This document shows, in pieces, positions 51,222 through 59,957 of a stretch of DNA of 64,000 nt (positions are counted from its first letter, which is position 1; each line of letters opens with the position of its first letter). Position numbers and translations under genes: made by a program. Under the pieces are notes generated by a model, which was not told the origin of the DNA, made no database searches, and saw nothing but the letters and a program-made list of their open reading frames with translations. The stretch is from Pacificispira sp033344895 (GTDB lineage: Bacteria; Pseudomonadota; Alphaproteobacteria; UBA8366; Aestuariispiraceae): assembly GCA_965229685.1 (NCBI GenBank), contig OZ245920.1:2480001-2544000 (forward strand). Reading direction: 5' to 3'.

Positions 51222-53078
51222 ATGGAACTGACCGATGTGAAGACCCTGGAGATGATCCTGGTCTTCATTCTGATTGCCGGTACCCTTTATCTGTACGCGA
51301 CCGAAAAACTGGCGCTGGAGGTCACCTCCCTCGCGGTGATCTGTGCGCTGATGGTGGTTTTCCACCTGATTCCGGTCCCGGGACCGGATGGCGACAACCT
51401 GCTGGACGCCCACAAGCTGCTGACCGGCTTTGCCAATCCCGCCATGTTGACGGTGCTGGCGCTGCTGATACTCGGCGAAGGCCTGAACCGGACCGGCGCC
51501 CTGGATTCGGCGGCGACCGTCGTCTACGCAGCCGCCAAAGGACGTCCGACGGCGGCGATTGGAATGGCGCTGCTGCTGGTTGGCGCTGTCTCTGCGGTGC
51601 TGAACAACATCCCGGTCGTCGTGCTGTTCATCCCCATCATGCAGGCACTTGCCGTCCGGTCGAACCGCAGCGCGGGGCGCTACATGATGCCCCTCAGTTT
51701 CGCTGCGATCCTGGGCGGCATGACGACCCTGATCGGCTCGTCCACCAACCTCTTGGTGTCGAGCGCCATGATCGAATTGGGCGAGGAGGGCTTCGACTTC
51801 TTCAGTTTCACCATTCCGGGACTCGTCGTAGCCGGTGCCGGCATGGTCTATGTTATCCTGATCCTGCCGAAGCTGCTGCCGGACCGGGAAGGCGAGACCG
51901 GCGGTGCCCAGCGCGAGGCGAAGCAGTTCAAGGCACAGATCACCGTTCGGCGCGGCAGTGTGCTGGAAGGAATGACGCCGTCCGCCGGTTTCTTTCCGGG
52001 CCTGCCGGGCATCACCGTCCTGTCGATCGAGCGCGGCGACGAGAGCTTCACCCCGCCCTATGAGGACATTCCACTGCAGCGTGATGACATCCTGATCGTC
52101 GCCGCGACGCGGGATCGCCTGCTGCAGTTCCACAAGGACAATCCGAAATCCCTGACGCCGGAAATCATGTCCGGCAGCGGCATGGCGCGCATGATCGATG
52201 CCGATGCACGTTGGCGGTCCGGTGCCCAGTCGGTTGCGGAAGTGATGGTGACCCCCGGGTCTCGGATGGTCGGACGCACATTGGATACGATCGGATTCCG
52301 GTATCGCCACGATTGTGTCGTCCTGGGCATCGAGCGGCGCATCCGCATGCCGCGCACGCGCCCGACGGAGATCCCGCTCGAACCGGGCGACATCCTGCTG
52401 ATTCAGGGGCGCCGAGCGGATATCGAGGCCCTGCGCGGCAGTCAGGAAGTCGTCCTGCTGGAGTGGTCGGCGGAGGATCTGCCGCAGCCGCACCATGCAA
52501 AGCGGGCGGGGTTGATCTTTTTCGCAACCGTCGGGTCGGCGGCGACCGGCCTTCTTCCAACGGAAGTCGCCACCCTGTCCGGTGCCGCGGCCATGGTGAT
52601 CTCCGGCGCCCTGAGTGCGGAGGAGGCAATCCGCGCCATCGATCACAAGATCATCCTGCTGATCGCCGCCGCCTTGGCACTTGGCGCAGCAATGCAAGCG
52701 ACCGGCGGCGCGGCCTTCCTGGCCCACGGTCTTGTGGTACTGCTGGGCGAGTCCAGCCCGGCGGTGGTCCTGTCCGGCTTCTTCCTGCTGACCGCCGTGC
52801 TGGCGAATGTCCTATCGACCAAGGCTACGGCGGTCCTCTTCACACCGATCGCAGTCGCGATCGCCCACGACATCGGTGTGCCGGCGGAGGCCTTCGCGGT
52901 TGCCGTGGTTTTCGCAGCGAACTGTTCCTTCGGCAGTCCGGTCGGCTACCAGACCAATCTGCTGGTCATGGCGCCCGGCGGATACAAGTTCAAGGATTTC
53001 ATCCGGGCCGGCACGCCGCTGCTGCTGATCTGCTGGATCGCCTTCAGTCTTTTCGCCCCGTTCTGGTTCGGCCTTTAA
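51222..53078 (+). CDS. SLC13-family permease with two TrkA-C (RCK_C) domains
   Basis: The 618-residue inner-membrane protein is of the DASS/SLC13 type. N-terminal spans include TGFANPAMLTVLALLILGEG and LLLVGAVSAVLNNIPVVVLF, with the sodium/substrate motif GSSTNLLVSS. A cytoplasmic insert (about residues 220-410) carries two TrkA-C domains (TVRRGSVLEGMTPSAGFFPG, TPGSRMVGRTLDTIGFRYRH). The second membrane half ends with SFGSPVGYQTNLLVMAPGGY. Relatives carry sulfate, dicarboxylates or other anions. The amidoligase gene starts 33 nt later on the same strand, so the permease may import its substrate or export its product. Confidence 0.9.
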   Translation: MELTDVKTLEMILVFILIAGTLYLYATEKLALEVTSLAVICALMVVFHLIPVPGPDGDNLLDAHKLLTGFANPAMLTVLALLILGEGLNRTGALDSAATVVYAAAKGRPTAAIGMALLLVGAVSAVLNNIPVVVLFIPIMQALAVRSNRSAGRYMMPLSFAAILGGMTTLIGSSTNLLVSSAMIELGEEGFDFFSFTIPGLVVAGAGMVYVILILPKLLPDREGETGGAQREAKQFKAQITVRRGSVLEGMTPSAGFFPGLPGITVLSIERGDESFTPPYEDIPLQRDDILIVAATRDRLLQFHKDNPKSLTPEIMSGSGMARMIDADARWRSGAQSVAEVMVTPGSRMVGRTLDTIGFRYRHDCVVLGIERRIRMPRTRPTEIPLEPGDILLIQGRRADIEALRGSQEVVLLEWSAEDLPQPHHAKRAGLIFFATVGSAATGLLPTEVATLSGAAAMVISGALSAEEAIRAIDHKIILLIAAALALGAAMQATGGAAFLAHGLVVLLGESSPAVVLSGFFLLTAVLANVLSTKATAVLFTPIAVAIAHDIGVPAEAFAVAVVFAANCSFGSPVGYQTNLLVMAPGGYKFKDFIRAGTPLLLICWIAFSLFAPFWFGL

Positions 53079-53111
53079 ATTGCCGCGGCGCCCCCTACAT
53101 CCCTTGATGTT

Positions 53112-54140
53112 GTGACGGGCATTCCGACCAAATCCGCAATCACGCCACCGCCCAGTCCGGAGGGACCGGACGGCGCGTTCCGCCGTGTCGGGCTGGAGTT
53201 CGAATTCGCTGCCTTGCGCCCCCGGGACGCGGCGGAACTGGTGCGTAAGCGCTTCGGCGGTGAAATCCGTCAGAACAGCCCCCATCGTTACACGATAGAA
53301 GACAGCAATCCGGCCCCTTTCCGGGTCGAACTGGACGCGCAATACGTCCATCCCAACGACCGCCTGCGAGAGGTCGACCCGACCCGCCCCTGGTTATCCG
53401 ATCTGGTGGAATGGATTCGCGAGCTTGATGCCGAAACCAGTCGAATCCTGGGCGATCTGGCCGGAGACCTCGTCCCGTGCGAGATCGTTGCCCCGCCGAT
53501 CGAATGGCCGCGTCTGATGGAGATGGAAACCCTTTACCGGGATCTCGGCCAGGCCGGCGCCGCCGGCACGGACGAGGGGCTGCTCTATGCTTTCGGCCTT
53601 CACCTCAATGTCGAGACGACGGGCGAGGATGTAGCGGACATCCTGCCGACTATGCAGGCCTATCTGCTGCTGAGCCCTTGGCTGCGCAGCGATATTCGGG
53701 TCGATGGAACCAGACGTGCCTTCCCGTATATCGACCCCTTCCCGACCTCTTATCTGCGGCATGTCTGTCGGGCGGACTATTCACCAGACCTTAAAGGATT
53801 GATTGCCGATTATCTGTCGTTCAACAACACCAGAAATCGGGAACTGGACATGCTGCCCCTGTTTGCACATCTGCGCGGAGAGCAGGTGCGGGCCGTCATC
53901 GACGATCCGCGGATCAAGCCACGCCCGACCTATCACTGGCGCCTTCCCAACACGCTGTTCTCTGAAAACCACGCAGGCCCCATCGCAGAATGGCGCCGAT
54001 GGCTGGCGGTGGAGCGTCTCGCGAGCGACAGAAGCGCTCTGGAATCGGCGTGTCGGACGTTCCAGACCCTGTCGACCTTTCCCCTGTCCGGCGATCTGGC
54101 CCGTTTCTCTGAAAGTCTGGGCGCGGAGTACCGGTTATGA
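53112..54140 (+). CDS. Predicted amidoligase (COOH-NH2 ligase, glutamine-synthetase-like fold)
   Basis: The GTG at 53112 gives 342 residues. The family's ordered motifs are present: RRVGLEFEFAAL (metal-binding Glu pair, near residue 29), PFRVELDAQYV (near 74), the EIVAPPIEWPRL motif (near 120), GLHLNVETTG (near 161) and the Arg/Asn segment NTRNRELDMLPL (near 240). These match the predicted amidoligase family (Pfam Amidoligase_2), thought to use ATP to join a carboxylate and an amine in small molecules or peptides. It overlaps the following amidotransferase gene by 4 nt, so the two are translated together. Substrate unknown. Confidence 0.87.
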   Translation: MTGIPTKSAITPPPSPEGPDGAFRRVGLEFEFAALRPRDAAELVRKRFGGEIRQNSPHRYTIEDSNPAPFRVELDAQYVHPNDRLREVDPTRPWLSDLVEWIRELDAETSRILGDLAGDLVPCEIVAPPIEWPRLMEMETLYRDLGQAGAAGTDEGLLYAFGLHLNVETTGEDVADILPTMQAYLLLSPWLRSDIRVDGTRRAFPYIDPFPTSYLRHVCRADYSPDLKGLIADYLSFNNTRNRELDMLPLFAHLRGEQVRAVIDDPRIKPRPTYHWRLPNTLFSENHAGPIAEWRRWLAVERLASDRSALESACRTFQTLSTFPLSGDLARFSESLGAEYRL

Positions 54141-54811
54141 GCAAGCCTCTGATCGGAGTCACGACCAGCCACATGCGGGGCTGGCGCTCCTGGCAGTTTC
54201 AGCGATTTGCCATCTGGCGGGCCGGCGGCAGGGCGCGGCGCTTGACCGCCAGCCGGGTCGACGACGTGAAGGCGGCCGCAGCCGACCTCGATGGCCTCGT
54301 CATCGGCGGTGGAGACGACATCTCCGCCTCACTGTATGGCGGCGCCGTGCACCCCGCGATCCGGATCGACCCGGACCGGGACCGCCTGGAATACGCGCTG
54401 CTCGAGACACTTGGCGGCAGCACCGTTCCGGTTCTCGGCGTCTGCCGCGGTGCTCAGATGCTGGCACTTTGGCGGGGCGGTTCCCTGATCGAGGACATCT
54501 ATGCCCGCTACCCGGACCTTCCCAAACTGCGCACCGTGCTGCCGCGAAAGCGTGTGGATGTCGCTCCGGACACGCGACTGGCTGCCATCCTGGGCCGCAC
54601 GGAGATCTGGGTGAACTCCCTGCACCATCAGGCCGTGGAGTATCCCGGCGACGGCATGCGTCTGGCCGCCGCGGACCGGCGCGGTGTCACCCAGGGTCTG
54701 GAACATCTGGGCGATCGTTTCATGCTGGGGGTTCAGTGGCATCCGGAATACATGCCGCAGAAATCGTCGCAGCAGCGACTGTACCGCGCCCTTGTGACTG
54801 CTGCGCGCTAG
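54137..54811 (+). CDS. Class I glutamine amidotransferase / C26 peptidase-like protein
   Basis: The 224-residue cytosolic protein has a complete class I triad: the nucleophile Cys in PVLGVCRGAQMLAL (near residue 100) and His-x-Glu in GVQWHPEYMP (near 203). GLVIGGGDDISASLYGG provides the oxyanion region. The family includes gamma-glutamyl-GABA hydrolase PuuD and amidotransferase subunits that release ammonia from glutamine. Its ATG lies inside the end of the amidoligase gene (4-nt overlap), so a joint enzyme is likely: ammonia donor or gamma-glutamyl hydrolase with the ligase. Confidence 0.88.
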   Translation: MSKPLIGVTTSHMRGWRSWQFQRFAIWRAGGRARRLTASRVDDVKAAAADLDGLVIGGGDDISASLYGGAVHPAIRIDPDRDRLEYALLETLGGSTVPVLGVCRGAQMLALWRGGSLIEDIYARYPDLPKLRTVLPRKRVDVAPDTRLAAILGRTEIWVNSLHHQAVEYPGDGMRLAAADRRGVTQGLEHLGDRFMLGVQWHPEYMPQKSSQQRLYRALVTAAR

Positions 54812-54921
54812 ACAGATATATGCGACACCTTTCCGCGATTTAGCGACAAATTGGCCGTTGACGGCGGCGTCACCCGATCCTAGCTTCCGCACACTTCGAC
54901 CTCTCGATGGAGACCCCGCCC

Positions 54922-56079
54922 GTGACCGCCAACGTCCAAAAGCCGGAGCAACGTCCGGTTAGCCCGCTGTTTTCCTCAGGACCTTGCGCGAAGCGACCCG
55001 GCTGGTCGCCGGCGGCGCTGAACGACGCCCTTCTCGGTCGTTCCCATCGTTCCGGACCGGGGAAGGCGAAGCTGAAGGAAGTCATTGATTGCAGCCGAGC
55101 CATCTTGGGCCTTCCGGACGACTATCGTATCGGCATCGTTCCGGCCTCCGATACCGGTGCTGTCGAGATGGCGATGTGGTCACTTCTGGGGCCGCGTGGC
55201 GTCGACATGCTGGCCTGGGAAAGTTTCGGCAAGGGCTGGGTCACCGATGTCGCAAAGCAACTGAAACTGGAAGACGTGCGCGTGATCGAGGCCGATTATG
55301 GTCTGTTGCCCGAACTGGGCGCGGTCGATCCGGACCGGGACGTCGTCTTCACGTGGAACGGGACGACCAGCGGCGTGAAAGTGCCCGATGCCGACTGGAT
55401 CGCCACCGATCGCAAGGGCCTGACGATCTGCGACGCAACGTCCGCCGCTTTTGCGATGGATCTGCCCTGGGACAAGCTGGATGTCGTCACCTGGTCCTGG
55501 CAGAAAGTGCTGGGTGGTGAAGGGGCCCACGGCATGCTGGTCCTGTCCCCCCGCGCCGTGGAGCGACTGGAGAGCTACAGCCCGGCCTGGCCGATGCCGA
55601 AGATCTTTCGCATGACCAAGGGCGGCAAGCTGATCGAGGGGATCTTCAAAGGGGAGACGATCAACACGCCGTCGATGCTGTGCGTCGAAGACGCGATCGA
55701 TTCCCTGACCTGGGCCGAAAGTATCGGCGGGCTGTCCGCCCTGATTGAGCGGTCGCAGAACAATCTGGAAACCGTCGAAGACTGGGTCGCCCGGACCGAC
55801 TGGATCGAATTCCTGCCCAACGATCCGGCGACACGATCCAGCACATCGATCTGCCTGATGCTGTCCGACGCCTGCCCGCTGGAGGGAGACGCACGCGCGA
55901 CGGCGCCCAAGCGCATGGCAACCCTGCTGGAAAAGGAAGGCGTCGCGCTGGACATCAACGGCTACCGCGACGCGCCGCCAGGTCTGCGCATCTGGGGCGG
56001 TGCCACGGTCGAGCCGTCGGATATGGCGGCGCTGATGCCCTGGCTCGACTGGGCCTATGCCCAGATAATCGCGGAGTAA
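54922..56079 (+). CDS. serC: Phosphoserine aminotransferase, alphaproteobacterial/archaeal type
   Basis: The GTG at 54922 has GGAG 9 nt upstream; an ATG at 54907 overlaps that site and lacks its own. The 385-residue PLP enzyme opens SPLFSSGPCAKRPGWSPAAL. It has RIGIVPASDTGAVEMAMWSL, the PLP-binding Asp in GLTICDATSAAFAMDLPWDK, and the Schiff-base Lys in VTWSWQKVLGGEGAHGMLVL. This is the longer SerC type typical of alphaproteobacteria. It makes 3-phosphoserine from 3-phosphohydroxypyruvate, directly after SerA in the pathway, whose gene follows 4 nt later. Confidence 0.95.
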   Translation: MTANVQKPEQRPVSPLFSSGPCAKRPGWSPAALNDALLGRSHRSGPGKAKLKEVIDCSRAILGLPDDYRIGIVPASDTGAVEMAMWSLLGPRGVDMLAWESFGKGWVTDVAKQLKLEDVRVIEADYGLLPELGAVDPDRDVVFTWNGTTSGVKVPDADWIATDRKGLTICDATSAAFAMDLPWDKLDVVTWSWQKVLGGEGAHGMLVLSPRAVERLESYSPAWPMPKIFRMTKGGKLIEGIFKGETINTPSMLCVEDAIDSLTWAESIGGLSALIERSQNNLETVEDWVARTDWIEFLPNDPATRSSTSICLMLSDACPLEGDARATAPKRMATLLEKEGVALDINGYRDAPPGLRIWGGATVEPSDMAALMPWLDWAYAQIIAE

Positions 56080-56083
56080 GCCG

Positions 56084-57664
56084 ATGCCGAAAGTTCTGAT
56101 TTCCGACAAGCTGAGCGATCGTGCCGTTGCGGTCTTCCGCGACCGCGGTATCGAGGTCGACTTCGAGCCGGGCCTGCCGGCGGAAGACCTGCTGACGCGT
56201 ATCGCCGATTACGACGGGCTGGCCATCCGGTCCGCGACCAAGGTGACCGAAGAGGTGCTGAACGCCGGAAACGGACACCTGAAGGTCGTCGGTCGGGCCG
56301 GGATCGGCGTCGACAACGTCGATCTGGCCGCCGCGACCCGTAACGGCGTTGTGGTGATGAACACGCCTTTCGGCAATTCCATCACGACTGCCGAACATGC
56401 CATCGCCATGATGATGGCCCTGGCCCGGCAGATTCCCGCCGCCGACGCATCCACCCGCGCCGGAAAGTGGGAGAAATCGAAATTCATGGGCGTCGAACTG
56501 TTCGGCAAGACGCTGGGTCTCGTCGGGTCCGGCAATATCGGCAGCATCGTGGCCGACCGGGCCCAGGGTCTGAAAATGAAAGTCGTGGCCTATGACCCGT
56601 TCCTGTCGCCGGAAAGGGCGCGCGAGTTGGGTGTCGAGAAGGTCGGTCTGGACGATCTGCTGGAACGGGCGGATTTCATCACCATCCACACGCCGCTGAC
56701 CGACAGCACCCGCAATCTGCTCGACGCGAAGGCGCTGGCGAAATGCAAACCGGGGATCCGCATCGTCAACTGCGCCCGCGGCGGAATCGTGGACGAGGCG
56801 GCGCTCAAGGACGCGCTGGACAGCGGCCATGTCGCCGGTGCGGCACTGGATGTCTTCACCGTTGAGCCGGCACGGGAAAACCCGCTGTTCGATACGCCCA
56901 ACGTCGTCGCAACACCGCATCTCGGCGCTGCGACTGAAGAGGCGCAGGAAAATGTCGCCCTGCAGGTCGCGGAACAGATGTCCGATTACCTGCTGACAGG
57001 CGCCATCAGCAACGCGCTCAACATGCCGTCGATCTCCGCCGAGGATGCACCCCGCCTGCAGCCCTACATGACGCTGGCCTGCCAATTGGGCTCGTTCGCA
57101 GGACAGGTGACGGAAACCGCCCTCAAGGCCGTGACGCTGGAATTCGAAGGCCATGTTGCGAAACTGAATGTCAAGCCGCTGGTCCAGGCGGCACTGGCGG
57201 AGGTCATGAAGCCGTTCTCCGATGCGGTGAATATGGTCAACGCCCCGGTTTTTGCCCGCGAACGCGGCGTCGATGTGTCCGAAGTGATTCATGACCGCCC
57301 CGGCGACTATCAGACGCTGATCAAGCTGACGGTCACGACGGAGCGTTTCACCCGTTCCGTCTCAGGTACCCTGTTCGGCGGCGACCTGCCCCGTATCGTC
57401 GACATCAAGGGCATCGCGATCGAGGCGGAACTGACACCGCATATGCTCTACATCACGAACCACGACAAGCCCGGCCTGATCGGCGGTCTGGGGACGGTTC
57501 TGGGCAATGCGGGGGTCAATATCGCGACCTTCCATCTGGGCCGTGCGGAGGCCGGCGGTGACGCCATCGCCCTGATTTCCGTCGATGAGGCGATCTCGCC
57601 GGAGGTTTTGACGCAGATTCAGGCCCTGCCTCAGATCAAGCAGGTCAAGACGCTGAAATTCTGA
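56084..57664 (+). CDS. serA: D-3-phosphoglycerate dehydrogenase, long form
   Basis: The 526-residue enzyme has the NAD domain motif LGLVGSGNIGSIVADRAQGL, the catalytic Arg in INCARGGIVDEAALKDAL, and Glu/His in VVATPHLGAATEEAQENVAL. An intervening ASB domain (about residues 315-450) precedes a C-terminal ACT domain (YITNHDKPGLIGGLGTVLGN, INIATFHLGR-like). The ACT domain allows serine feedback in many members. It is the first enzyme of serine synthesis and forms an operon with serC. Confidence 0.97.
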   Translation: MPKVLISDKLSDRAVAVFRDRGIEVDFEPGLPAEDLLTRIADYDGLAIRSATKVTEEVLNAGNGHLKVVGRAGIGVDNVDLAAATRNGVVVMNTPFGNSITTAEHAIAMMMALARQIPAADASTRAGKWEKSKFMGVELFGKTLGLVGSGNIGSIVADRAQGLKMKVVAYDPFLSPERARELGVEKVGLDDLLERADFITIHTPLTDSTRNLLDAKALAKCKPGIRIVNCARGGIVDEAALKDALDSGHVAGAALDVFTVEPARENPLFDTPNVVATPHLGAATEEAQENVALQVAEQMSDYLLTGAISNALNMPSISAEDAPRLQPYMTLACQLGSFAGQVTETALKAVTLEFEGHVAKLNVKPLVQAALAEVMKPFSDAVNMVNAPVFARERGVDVSEVIHDRPGDYQTLIKLTVTTERFTRSVSGTLFGGDLPRIVDIKGIAIEAELTPHMLYITNHDKPGLIGGLGTVLGNAGVNIATFHLGRAEAGGDAIALISVDEAISPEVLTQIQALPQIKQVKTLKF

Positions 57665-57862
57665 CCGCCCGGCGGTTGTCGCCGAGGATACGCGCACATC
57701 GTAGTCGGGAATTGAGCGCCCGCAGCAGGGATTGCGGCAGCGCAAACACGCCTTGTTTTCAATCCCGTAAAATGAGTTTCGCCGATCTGGCCTATTTTGT
57801 CTTTCGCACCTGCAATATATGTCGGTACACTCGAGCCGGTTTCGAACCATTAAGGATTCTCG

Positions 57863-59122
57863 ATGCTTTACTCGATGTACGATGCGCGATCCCGTGCGCT
57901 GGCGCCGGTCCGTCTGATGGCGGAGGCGACGCGCCTGACCTTCGTGAACCCGTTCCATCCTCTTAGCTGGACCCCTCTCGGTCGCATGATGGCAGCAGGC
58001 TCCGGCGTCGTCGAAAGTCTGCTGGCAGAACGCGGAAAGCCGGAATGGGACATCGAAACGGTCGAAATTGACGGAAAGCCGCAGCCGATCGAGATCGAGC
58101 CGGTTGTGCGCCAGCCGTTCGGCGACCTCGTGCGTTTCCGCAAGACTGGATTCGATCGGAAACAGCCGCGTATTCTGCTGGTCGCGCCAATGTCCGGTCA
58201 CTACGCGACGCTGCTGCGCGATACCGCCCGTGCGCTGCTGAAAGAGAATGAAGTCTGGGTGACGGATTGGCACGATGCGGCCCAGGTGCCGAAAACCGAG
58301 GGTCGGTTCGGCATCGACGCCTACATGCAGTACCTGATGGATTTCCTGGCCCATCTGCATGCCGAGGACCCGCGACCGGTCCACATCATGGCGGTCTGCC
58401 AGCCGGCTCCACTGGTGCTGGCCACGGTGGCCCTGCTGGCGGAAGAGAAGGCCCCGCATTGCCCGGCGAGCATGATCCTGATGGGCGGCCCGGTCGATAC
58501 CCGCGCGGCGTCCACGGTGGTGACCCAGGTCGCTGAAAACCGGTCGATGTCCTGGTTCGAAAGCAACGTGATCCATCGCGTACCGGCCCGCTATCCGGGC
58601 GCCAATCGCAAGGTCTATCCGGGATTCCTGCAGTTGCGCGCCTTCTGGTCGATGAACCCGGCGCGCCACGCCGGCGCCCACTGGTCGATGTTCAAGCATC
58701 TGGTGCAGGGGGACGGCGAATCCGCCGACCGCACGCGGGCCTTCTATGACGAATACATGGCCGTCGCCGATGTTGCGGCCGACTTCTTCCTGGAGACGGT
58801 CGATCACGTCTTCCGTCGACATTCGCTGCCGAAGGGTGAACTGACCTGGAAGGGTCGCCTGGTGCGCCCGGAAACGATTCGCGATATCGGTCTGATGACG
58901 GTCGAGGGCGAGTTGGACGATATTTCCGCCCCGGCCCAGACCGAAGCGGCACACGACATCTGCCCGAACATTCCGGAAGCCCTGCGCGAGCACCTGATGC
59001 AGCCACAGGTCGGCCATTACGGCATCTTCAACGGCCGCCGCTGGCGCGAGCAGATCTGTCCGAAAATCGGTGCCTTCGTCCGCCGAATGGAAGCAGGTGA
59101 CGTCAAACAGGACGCGGCTTAG
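57863..59122 (+). CDS. phaZ: Intracellular polyhydroxyalkanoate depolymerase
   Basis: The 419-residue cytosolic alpha/beta hydrolase breaks down stored PHA granules. It starts MLYSMYDARSRALAPVRLMA, the typical PhaZ opening. The active-site Cys lies in IMAVCQPAPLVLATVALLAE, the usual VCQ motif instead of a Ser elbow. GGPVDTRAASTVVTQVAENR, the C-terminal LMTVEGELDDISAPAQTEAA (Asp) and HYGIFNGRRWREQI (His) complete the triad. AAGGATTCTCG precedes the ATG. The following FG-GAP gene starts 10 nt after its stop. PHA synthase genes are not in the window. Confidence 0.93.
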   Translation: MLYSMYDARSRALAPVRLMAEATRLTFVNPFHPLSWTPLGRMMAAGSGVVESLLAERGKPEWDIETVEIDGKPQPIEIEPVVRQPFGDLVRFRKTGFDRKQPRILLVAPMSGHYATLLRDTARALLKENEVWVTDWHDAAQVPKTEGRFGIDAYMQYLMDFLAHLHAEDPRPVHIMAVCQPAPLVLATVALLAEEKAPHCPASMILMGGPVDTRAASTVVTQVAENRSMSWFESNVIHRVPARYPGANRKVYPGFLQLRAFWSMNPARHAGAHWSMFKHLVQGDGESADRTRAFYDEYMAVADVAADFFLETVDHVFRRHSLPKGELTWKGRLVRPETIRDIGLMTVEGELDDISAPAQTEAAHDICPNIPEALREHLMQPQVGHYGIFNGRRWREQICPKIGAFVRRMEAGDVKQDAA

Positions 59123-59132
59123 ACTGGCGGGC

Positions 59133-59957
59133 ATGATCCGTCTGCTCCCGGCCCTCGCCCTGTTCCTCCCCCTGTCCCTGCCCGTCGCCGCGCAGGAAAT
59201 GCTGCCCGACGGCGCGATCGCCGAGGGCATGGGCCTGAAGGCCTGGTACGCGACGCCAACCGAGCGCTACGCCCACGGCATTCTGGGGGACGCCATCGAA
59301 GCCGGCAGCCTGATCGTCGAGCAGGACGGCAAGTCCTACCGTTATGACCTGCCGGAAGACAGTGTCTTCGAAGACCTGACCCCGCGCATTGCAGACGTCG
59401 ATGGCGACGGCACACCGGAAATTCTGACGATCCGGTCCTATAGCAATCTCGGCGCCACGATCACCCTTTTCTCCGTCCGCGACGGCGCCGTGAAACCAGT
59501 GGCGGAGGCAGCGCCTATCGGAACGGCGAACCGGTGGCTGAATCCGGCCGGCGTGGCAGATTTCGATGGCGACGGGGCGCAGGAAATTGCCGTCATCCGC
59601 ACGCCGCATATCGGCGGCATCCTGATCCTGTATGGCTGGGATGGGGCATCCGACAGGCTGGTCGAGGAATCGCGAAGGGCAGGATACTCGACCCACGCAA
59701 TCGGCTCGCGGGCTTTGGGACTGGCCCTGGCGACGGACTGGGACGGCGACGGGGTTACGGACCTCCTGCTGCCGCGTCAGGATCGCAAGGAACTGGTGGC
59801 CCTTTCCATGGCCGGGGGCGATTTCCGGGAAATCGCAGCCTACAAGATGCGCCGCGAAATATCGGGGGACCTGGAACTGATTGGAAACTTTGTTAAGGTC
59901 CCGGTCAGGGGCGGGCTGAATCGCACCATTACCCGCCCCTATCCCGAGAAACAGTGA
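59133..59957 (+). CDS. Exported FG-GAP/VCBS repeat protein
   Basis: The ATG at 59133 (GGCGGG upstream) gives 274 residues with a signal peptide MIRLLPALALFLPLSLPVAA, then QEMLPDG. Three calcium-type repeats follow: IADVDGDGTPEILTI, VADFDGDGAQEIAVI and ATDWDGDGVTDLLLP, the FG-GAP/VCBS pattern of beta-propeller blades. It is probably periplasmic. It sits just behind phaZ with only 10 nt between, so both may be co-transcribed, though a shared function is not evident. Confidence 0.75.
   Translation: MIRLLPALALFLPLSLPVAAQEMLPDGAIAEGMGLKAWYATPTERYAHGILGDAIEAGSLIVEQDGKSYRYDLPEDSVFEDLTPRIADVDGDGTPEILTIRSYSNLGATITLFSVRDGAVKPVAEAAPIGTANRWLNPAGVADFDGDGAQEIAVIRTPHIGGILILYGWDGASDRLVEESRRAGYSTHAIGSRALGLALATDWDGDGVTDLLLPRQDRKELVALSMAGGDFREIAAYKMRREISGDLELIGNFVKVPVRGGLNRTITRPYPEKQ

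Noticed and set aside
57362..59230. A 622-codon minus-strand frame across serA and phaZ
   Set aside because: It spans two well-supported opposite-strand genes, has no recognisable domain and arises from GC-rich codon bias.
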